The notes below the pieces were generated by a model. That model saw only the letters and a program-made list of their open reading frames with translations, was not told the origin of the DNA and ran no database searches. A stretch of DNA of 64,000 bases from UBA9160 sp035489755 (GTDB lineage Bacteria > Myxococcota_A > UBA9160). The DNA is taken from contig DATGZK010000099.1 in NCBI GenBank assembly GCA_035489755.1, positions 87,032-151,031 of the forward strand, written 5' to 3'. Positions 59,755 to 64,000 of this stretch are shown here, piece by piece (the first letter of the stretch is position 1; each line of letters begins with the position of its first letter). Position numbers and translations under genes: made by a program.

Positions 59755-61104
59755 ATGCAGCGCCGCGAGAGGGCCCCGACGGGACGCACGTTCCTCCTCT
59801 GTCTCCTGGTCGTGGTCGCCGGGTGCAGCTCGACAGGACGTTCCCTCATCCCGCTCCTCGGCCGGACGCAGCGGAGCGACCGCATCTCGGCGGACGAACT
59901 CGAGGGCTACCTCGCCGCCTACGCCTCCGTCTTTCAGGCAACAGTCACGGTCGCGGCCGACAGCATCCGCGCCAATACCCGCGATCCCGAGGTTCGCCGG
60001 CGCACCCTCCTCTGGAAGCTGCGGATCTGTCCCGTGGCCTACGAAACCGCTTTGCTGCCGGATCCTCTCCAGTCCTACGTCTTGCTATTCGCGCTCGCTT
60101 CGTCGCAGGAGGATTACCTCTCCAGGGGGGACGGCGCGCACCTGTTTGGCAAAGATCAGAAGATTGCGATCGATGCAGGCGAGGACCTTGAGCGCAGCAT
60201 TGAGCAGATCGGGGGGAGGTTCCTCTCCAAAGAAGAGCTCGAGCGGATCACGCAGCAGGTCGACACCTTTAGTCGCGAGCACCCAATGCGCGGCGAGTTC
60301 GTGGTGGAGACGGTCGAAAACTACTCCGAGGCCACAGCGGTCGGCGGAGAGTTCGACTGGCTCATAGGAATCCCCCTCTCGCCCTTTAAGGCACTGCAGG
60401 GAGTCGATTCCGGCGCACAGGCCATACGCGAGTTCAACCAGACGGCGTTGCGCTTCACTCAGGTCGCGGCGACGCTTCCGACCTTTTTGCGCTGGAACCT
60501 CGAGCTGCTCGCCTATGACCTCGAAACTCACCACGCCGTCGAGTCGGGTCTCGCGGCATTCGAGTCGATCGCGCAAAGCGCGCAGCAGTTTTCTCAGGTG
60601 GCGAGCCAACTGCCTTCGGACCTCGGACACGAGGCGTCCCAGCTCGTGAACCAGATCGATGCCAGCCAGGGCAAGGCCCAGAACACCCTGGAGGCCGCGA
60701 GAGCGGCTCTCGCGGAGGCGAATGGTGCCGCCAAAAGCTTTGAGCCGGTGGCCGCCGCGCTGGACCGCACCACGGCGCAGCTCCAGCAAGCTGGCGTGGC
60801 TTGGACGGCGATGGTCTCAGCCGCTCGGGGCCCTACGGACGACGCCGCAAAAGGCAAGAGCGAATCGCGTCCCTTCGACATCCAAGACTACGAACGTACG
60901 GCTGCAGAGATCAATCAGGCTGCCGTTCAGCTAAGAGGGCTCGTGTCCGAGACGCAGGCCGCGAGCGATGCTGTGACACGCGGGTTTGTGGACCACCTGG
61001 CCTGGCGCGCTTTCCAGCTTGTGATTGGATTTTTTGGGCTTCTGTTCGTCTATCGCAGGCTCGATGCGTGGCTCGGGGGCCGGGGCGCCTCCGGCCTCGG
61101 ATGA
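59755..61104 (+). CDS. lipoprotein with C-terminal membrane helix, unknown function
   Basis: 449 residues. Signal peptide TFLLCLLVVVAGC with lipobox VAGC (Cys about residue 24). The body is almost all helical with long coiled stretches (ESIAQSAQQFSQVASQLP, ASQGKAQNTLEAARAALAEA, PVAAALDRTTAQLQQAGVAW, INQAAVQLRGLVSETQAAS). A hydrophobic segment WRAFQLVIGFFGLLFVYRRL lies at about 420-440. The combination of an N-terminal lipid and a C-terminal membrane helix would tie both ends to membranes. It resembles no family I can name. Divergent from ackA. Confidence 0.75.
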   Translation: MQRRERAPTGRTFLLCLLVVVAGCSSTGRSLIPLLGRTQRSDRISADELEGYLAAYASVFQATVTVAADSIRANTRDPEVRRRTLLWKLRICPVAYETALLPDPLQSYVLLFALASSQEDYLSRGDGAHLFGKDQKIAIDAGEDLERSIEQIGGRFLSKEELERITQQVDTFSREHPMRGEFVVETVENYSEATAVGGEFDWLIGIPLSPFKALQGVDSGAQAIREFNQTALRFTQVAATLPTFLRWNLELLAYDLETHHAVESGLAAFESIAQSAQQFSQVASQLPSDLGHEASQLVNQIDASQGKAQNTLEAARAALAEANGAAKSFEPVAAALDRTTAQLQQAGVAWTAMVSAARGPTDDAAKGKSESRPFDIQDYERTAAEINQAAVQLRGLVSETQAASDAVTRGFVDHLAWRAFQLVIGFFGLLFVYRRLDAWLGGRGASGLG

Positions 61105-61117
61105 TCCAAAGACTGGC

Positions 61118-61771
61118 TCAGGAGCGCCCTGTGAGGCTTCCTGCGGTTGCTTCCGCGCCCCAGCGTGCGAGCTCGGCAGCCGTGAGCCAGCGCGTGCCGC
61201 CGCCGGGATAGCGGCTCGCGTCGAGGGGCCGTTCGTTGAGCGAGTGCTGCGTCTCGTTGAACCGCGCTGTCCACAGCTTTTTGCCGCTCGGGACGGCGTA
61301 GAGGGTCACCTCGAAAGCGACGCTCGCCGGGCTTGACGTGCTTCGCCGGCTGCCGTCGAGATCGTGGTAGCGCTCAAGTGTCCCGAGAAGCACGCCGGTC
61401 GCGCCGAACCGATCGGCGGCGAGCTTCGCCGCGGCGAGCAGATCTGCGGGCCCGCCGTCCACGCCGGCGGGCAGCTCTCCGAACTCACCGGGCGTGACCA
61501 CAGCGATGCCGTCGGCCGCGAGGGCCTGCGACAGGAATTCCGCGACCAAGCTCGCCGTCTTGTCCGGCGCACCGGACCCTGGGACAAGGGAGCCTTCGAG
61601 CGAGGGACCCGGAACAAGCGGTGCAACTGCCACTTTCTTAAGCGCGCTGTCCCGAGGTGCGATGGGTCTGGCGTCGACGATTGGCGGCAGCTGCGCCGCG
61701 CACGCGAGGGCGGCCAGCATCACCATCAGATAGAGACGGAGGCTGGAGGCGGGGGGCGAAGAGAGGGACAC
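61118..61771 (-). CDS. putative lipoprotein with CsgG/LpoB-like fold
   Basis: 217 residues if started at GTG 61771, which overlaps the preceding stop (TAGTG). Signal peptide ends in LAALAC. The mature domain starts LKKVAVAPLVPGPSLEG, then LVAEFLSQALAADGIAVVTPGEF, ADRFGATGVLLGTLERY, and VAFEVTLYAVPSGKKLWTARF. This beta-alpha pattern resembles lipoproteins of the CsgG, LpoB or GNA1162 kind; the relationship is judged from the pattern only. Convergent with the coiled lipoprotein gene, 13 nt apart. Confidence 0.65.
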   Translation of the reverse strand: MSLSSPPASSLRLYLMVMLAALACAAQLPPIVDARPIAPRDSALKKVAVAPLVPGPSLEGSLVPGSGAPDKTASLVAEFLSQALAADGIAVVTPGEFGELPAGVDGGPADLLAAAKLAADRFGATGVLLGTLERYHDLDGSRRSTSSPASVAFEVTLYAVPSGKKLWTARFNETQHSLNERPLDASRYPGGGTRWLTAAELARWGAEATAGSLTGRS

Positions 61772-62049
61772 TACGGCTTGTCCTCGTCGACCAGCTGGTA
61801 GCCCTTGCTTTGGACGCACTGGATGATCTTTGAGCCGTAGGCCTGGTGCTCGACGCGGGGGTGCGGCGAGGCGGTGTCCGTCGGGGTTTGCGCAAGGCAC
61901 TCCTCTTTTGCCGCTTGCAGTTCGGCACGGGTCGCCGGAGTTCCATCCGTGCGCAGCCAAGTGAGTTTCGGTCTGGTGTCTGGGCTCGCACAGGCAAGTC
62001 CGACGATTGCCAGGAGTGCGGTCCCAGTGGATGCAATGAGCGGCTTCAT
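61771..62049 (-). CDS. small lipoprotein
   Basis: 92 residues with signal peptide LIASTGTALLAIVGLAC and lipobox Cys at about residue 20. The mature region includes LTWLRTDGTPATRAELQAAKEECLAQ and SKIIQCVQSKGYQLVDEDKP with two further cysteines that could form a disulfide. Short lipoproteins ending in CM..KGY..V occur in many genomes without known function. AAGGGACC precedes the ATG. Coupled to the next lipoprotein gene. Confidence 0.7.
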   Translation of the reverse strand: MKPLIASTGTALLAIVGLACASPDTRPKLTWLRTDGTPATRAELQAAKEECLAQTPTDTASPHPRVEHQAYGSKIIQCVQSKGYQLVDEDKP

Positions 62050-62408
62050 GCTTGGTCCCTTCGGAAGTGGGAGACGGAGACGGTCGGCAGCGTACCCAAC
62101 GCAAACCATCCGCCGCTTGCCCACGGAATTGATTGAAGAACCGTGATGCCATCCCCGGGGCGCGGGTCGTCTGGATAGCACGTGGTCGTGGCACTGCTCT
62201 CTCGATCGCATACGAGATCGTGACGAGCCGCGGCGGCGAGATCTGATGCGAAAGTCAGCCCGGGCGCGGGAGCGCCTTCCATCTCGCCCTGCCCCCGCAC
62301 GGAGACACGCGGTGCAGGGAAGCCTCGATCACGCCAGCACCTAGGCCGTGCGCACGCGGTACCCCCACCGGCTTCCCCCTCGGACTTTTGCCCCCACAGT
62401 TCGTACAA
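62046..62408 (-). CDS. weak hypothetical ORF upstream of the small lipoprotein
   Basis: 120-codon frame whose stop overlaps the next ATG (ATGA), the kind of coupling seen elsewhere in the window. The C-terminal half (HDLVCDRESSATTTCYPDDP, IPWASGGWFALGTLPTVSV) looks somewhat protein-like, while the first 45 codons do not. No start with a good ribosome-binding site was seen. It may be the remnant of a longer gene cut where the lower-GC DNA begins, or chance. Confidence 0.3.
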   Translation of the reverse strand: MYELWGQKSEGEAGGGTACARPRCWRDRGFPAPRVSVRGQGEMEGAPAPGLTFASDLAAAARHDLVCDRESSATTTCYPDDPRPGDGITVLQSIPWASGGWFALGTLPTVSVSHFRRDQA

Positions 62409-62602
62409 GGCGCGGACGCTCAGCAGATTGTCTGGTAATAAAATGCCATGAAATCATCTAAATATTCGGAAGTATGTACATAATGCACAACCTTGAATCT
62501 TAACGGTTTTCCGCTCCTAGCGCCTCCCCATGGGATTGCCACTTTTCTCGATTGTCTGGGTCGTGTCTTGTGCGTGAAGTAAAAAGATGGTAGAGTTCGG
62601 CC
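62409..62602. other. lower-GC stretch before the transposase
   Basis: Composition changes here: between about 62420 and 62600 the DNA has many A/T runs, unlike the rest. A 10-nt direct repeat GATTGTCTGG occurs at 62427-62436 and 62550-62559. No gene is supported. It may be the left flank of the inserted element; matching terminal inverted repeats were not found. Confidence 0.4.
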
Positions 62603-63556
62603 ATGGCACGAGATCAAGGCAAAGTCGGCGAGCACAAGTCAGTCATCCTCCGGGCGATCCCAGCCGCGTGCAAGGACGAGGGCGCAGCCGTCGAGTTCGT
62701 CGAGCAGCTTCGATGGAATGGCGAGGCTGTCTGCCCGCGCTGTGGCAGCGTGGCCGTGGCGCAGATCAAGAGCCTCACCGGGCAGCGTGGCCCCCGCTAT
62801 CTCTGGCGCTGCTACGACTGCAAGCGCCAGTTCACCGTGCGAATCGGGACCATCTTCGAGGACTCGCGCATCCCCATGCGGATCTGGTGCCACGGCTTCT
62901 GGCGCGCGTGCTCGTCCAAGAAGGGCGTCTCAGCCTTGCAGATCAGCCGTGAGACGGGCCTTAGCTACAAGTCGGCCCTCTTCCTCATGCACCGCATCCG
63001 GTTCGCCATGGCGAGCGATGGAGCCACCTCACGCAAGCTAGAGCGGGCAGTAGAAGCCGATGAAACCTTCGTCGGTGGCAAGCCCCGGCATCCGCGCGAG
63101 GAGCGCGAGAAGTGGTCAACCAAAGCCCCGGTGTTCGCCGTCGTGGAGCGCGGCGGCGAGGTTCGCGCCCGTCCGATTGAGCGCGTGAACGCAACCACCG
63201 TGCGTGCTGTGCTGCGCGAGTACGTGAAGCGGGACGCCAAACTCTATACGGACGAAGCGACTCACTACGCTTGGGCTGGGAAGCCATGGGCGGGAGGCCA
63301 TGAGACAGTCAATCACTCGGCCGGGGAGTACGTCCGTGGAAGCGCCAGCACGAACACCGTCGAGGGGTTCTTCTCGCTGATCAAGCGCGGCATGTATGGG
63401 ACGTTCCACAGCGTGAGCAAGAAGCACCTGCACCGGTATGTGAGCGAATTCGAGTTTAGGTACAACTCGCGACACGTGAACGACGGCGACCGTACTCTAA
63501 AGGCGATTCAGAGCGTAGAGGGAAAGAGGCTTACCTATCGCGCTGTCGTTTCATGA
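62603..63556 (+). mobile_element. IS1595-family transposase
   Basis: 317 residues. An N-terminal zinc-ribbon (CPRCGS and CYDCKRQF) precedes the ISXO2-like catalytic domain: VEADETFVGGKPRH, a central region with LYTDEATHYAW, and NTVEGFFSLIKRGMYGTFHS with RYVSEFEFRYN at the end. This is a complete, intact IS1595-type transposase gene. Terminal inverted repeats and target duplications could not be located in the flanks. Stop codon overlaps the convergent gene by 6 nt. The protein may be mobile or part of an immobile remnant. Confidence 0.93.
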
Positions 63557-63988
63557 GCCGAAATCTTCGGGCGGCTCAGTCTCCTCACTAGCCCGGTCCC
63601 ATTCGAGCAATCCGAAGGTATTCGGCTGTGGACGCGAGAAGATTTCCCGGCGCCGAACATAAGCGGAAAGAGAGCCGGAAAGTGCTCCCCTCTTCTCCTT
63701 TGTGACCACCTCACCGATCGCCTGTAACAGCTCGTTAACGTGCAGCGGTCCTCCCTTGGTACGAAGGGCATCGAGGGCCTTCCCCACCAAGCTACTCGGC
63801 CTGATTCCGTGCGCCTCTGTACTGTCCGCATCTTCATCATCTTCATCGTTGCGCGGAAGCAGCTTGAAACTGTCCTCCAGCCCTTCCAAATACTTTCTCT
63901 CGTCACGAAGGCTTGCCTCAAGCTCGCGTATTTCCTGCTGTTTCTTTCGGATCTTCTCCGCCAGCTTGCGACGAGCGCCCATAATCAA
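63551..63988 (-). CDS. hypothetical protein with coiled coil and winged-helix-like domain
   Basis: 145 residues (ATG 63988, or ATG 63982 two codons later). N-terminal coiled coil rich in Lys/Glu (ARRKLAEKIRKKQQEIREL, ASLRDERKYLEGLEDSF), an acidic stretch (RNDEDDEDADSTE), and a C-terminal SSLVGKALDALRTKGGPLHV, NELLQAIG, LSGSLSAYVRRREIFSRP pattern like HARE-HTH/winged-helix domains. Codon use is less GC-biased than the left part of the window. It overlaps the transposase end tail-to-tail, so it may be a passenger of the same inserted DNA. Function unknown. Confidence 0.65.
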   Translation of the reverse strand: MIMGARRKLAEKIRKKQQEIRELEASLRDERKYLEGLEDSFKLLPRNDEDDEDADSTEAHGIRPSSLVGKALDALRTKGGPLHVNELLQAIGEVVTKEKRGALSGSLSAYVRRREIFSRPQPNTFGLLEWDRASEETEPPEDFGS

Positions 63989-64000
63989 TTGACTCCAACT

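Noticed and set aside
62420..62635. 71-codon minus-strand frame before the transposase
   Set aside because: Covers the transposase start region and has no ribosome-binding site or family pattern.
1..64000. CRISPR array, rRNA operon, prophage or integrase
   Set aside because: Scanned for by eye; no regularly spaced repeats, rRNA-like sequence, phage structural genes beyond the T6SS, or integrase were found.

Overview
The window is a high-GC stretch (roughly two thirds G+C by eye) from a Gram-negative bacterium, most likely one of the former Deltaproteobacteria (Myxococcota or a relative). BamD, CvpA, PilT, outer-membrane-type lipoproteins, NtrC-type sigma-54 regulation and a type VI secretion system (T6SS) all point to a diderm. 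The ispE, tRNA-Gln, prs, rplY, pth cluster and a long-form IspG fit that group. The lineage is an inference; no rRNA or marker tree is available here.

Layout. 1-10.2 kb is mostly housekeeping: a truncated indoleamine 2,3-dioxygenase gene, aconitase A, PilT, AlaRS and IspG. 10.2-12.0 kb holds a hairpin-rich gap, a VapBC toxin-antitoxin pair and a CvpA-like membrane protein. 12.2-15.7 kb is a two-component operon (sensor kinase plus NtrC-type regulator) followed by a separate receiver protein. 15.7-20.5 kb carries an MFS exporter, a polysaccharide deacetylase with a coupled LLM flavoenzyme, and an Ada/AlkA repair fusion. 20.5-23.6 kb has CBS, TPR, BamD and GNAT genes and one small ORF.

23.6-53.3 kb is a complete T6SS island with recognisable genes for all 13 core components, TssA to TssM. 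Read along the minus strand from 53.3 kb downward the order is tssA, tssB, tssC, tssE, tssF, tssG, clpV, vgrG, a LysM/peptidoglycan-binding protein, a 679-residue unknown (candidate cargo), hcp, a 255-residue unknown, tssJ, tssK, tssL, tssM, a lipoprotein, an FHA-transmembrane-lytic transglycosylase fusion, an FHA protein, a VWA-FHA protein and a PP2C phosphatase. On the opposite strand inside the island sits a 583-residue protein that reads as TssB fused to TssC, a second, divergent sheath-like protein beside the canonical separate tssB and tssC. The FHA/PP2C genes suggest phosphothreonine control, but no Ser/Thr kinase is in view and no PAAR protein was found.

53.6-59.6 kb returns to housekeeping: CDP-alcohol phosphatidyltransferase, DUF1844, ispE, tRNA-Gln(UUG) whose 5' end lies inside the ispE coding sequence, prs, rplY, pth and ackA. 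59.7-62.4 kb has lipoproteins of unknown function. The last 1.6 kb has lower GC in places and holds an IS1595-type transposase and a small coiled-coil/winged-helix-like protein, probably acquired DNA.

Genes whose start and stop overlap (alaS/ispG, kinase/regulator, deacetylase/LLM, VWA-FHA/PP2C, tssL/tssM, vapB/vapC) indicate translational coupling in compact operons. Most long open frames opposite the genes listed are high-GC shadows and were left out.
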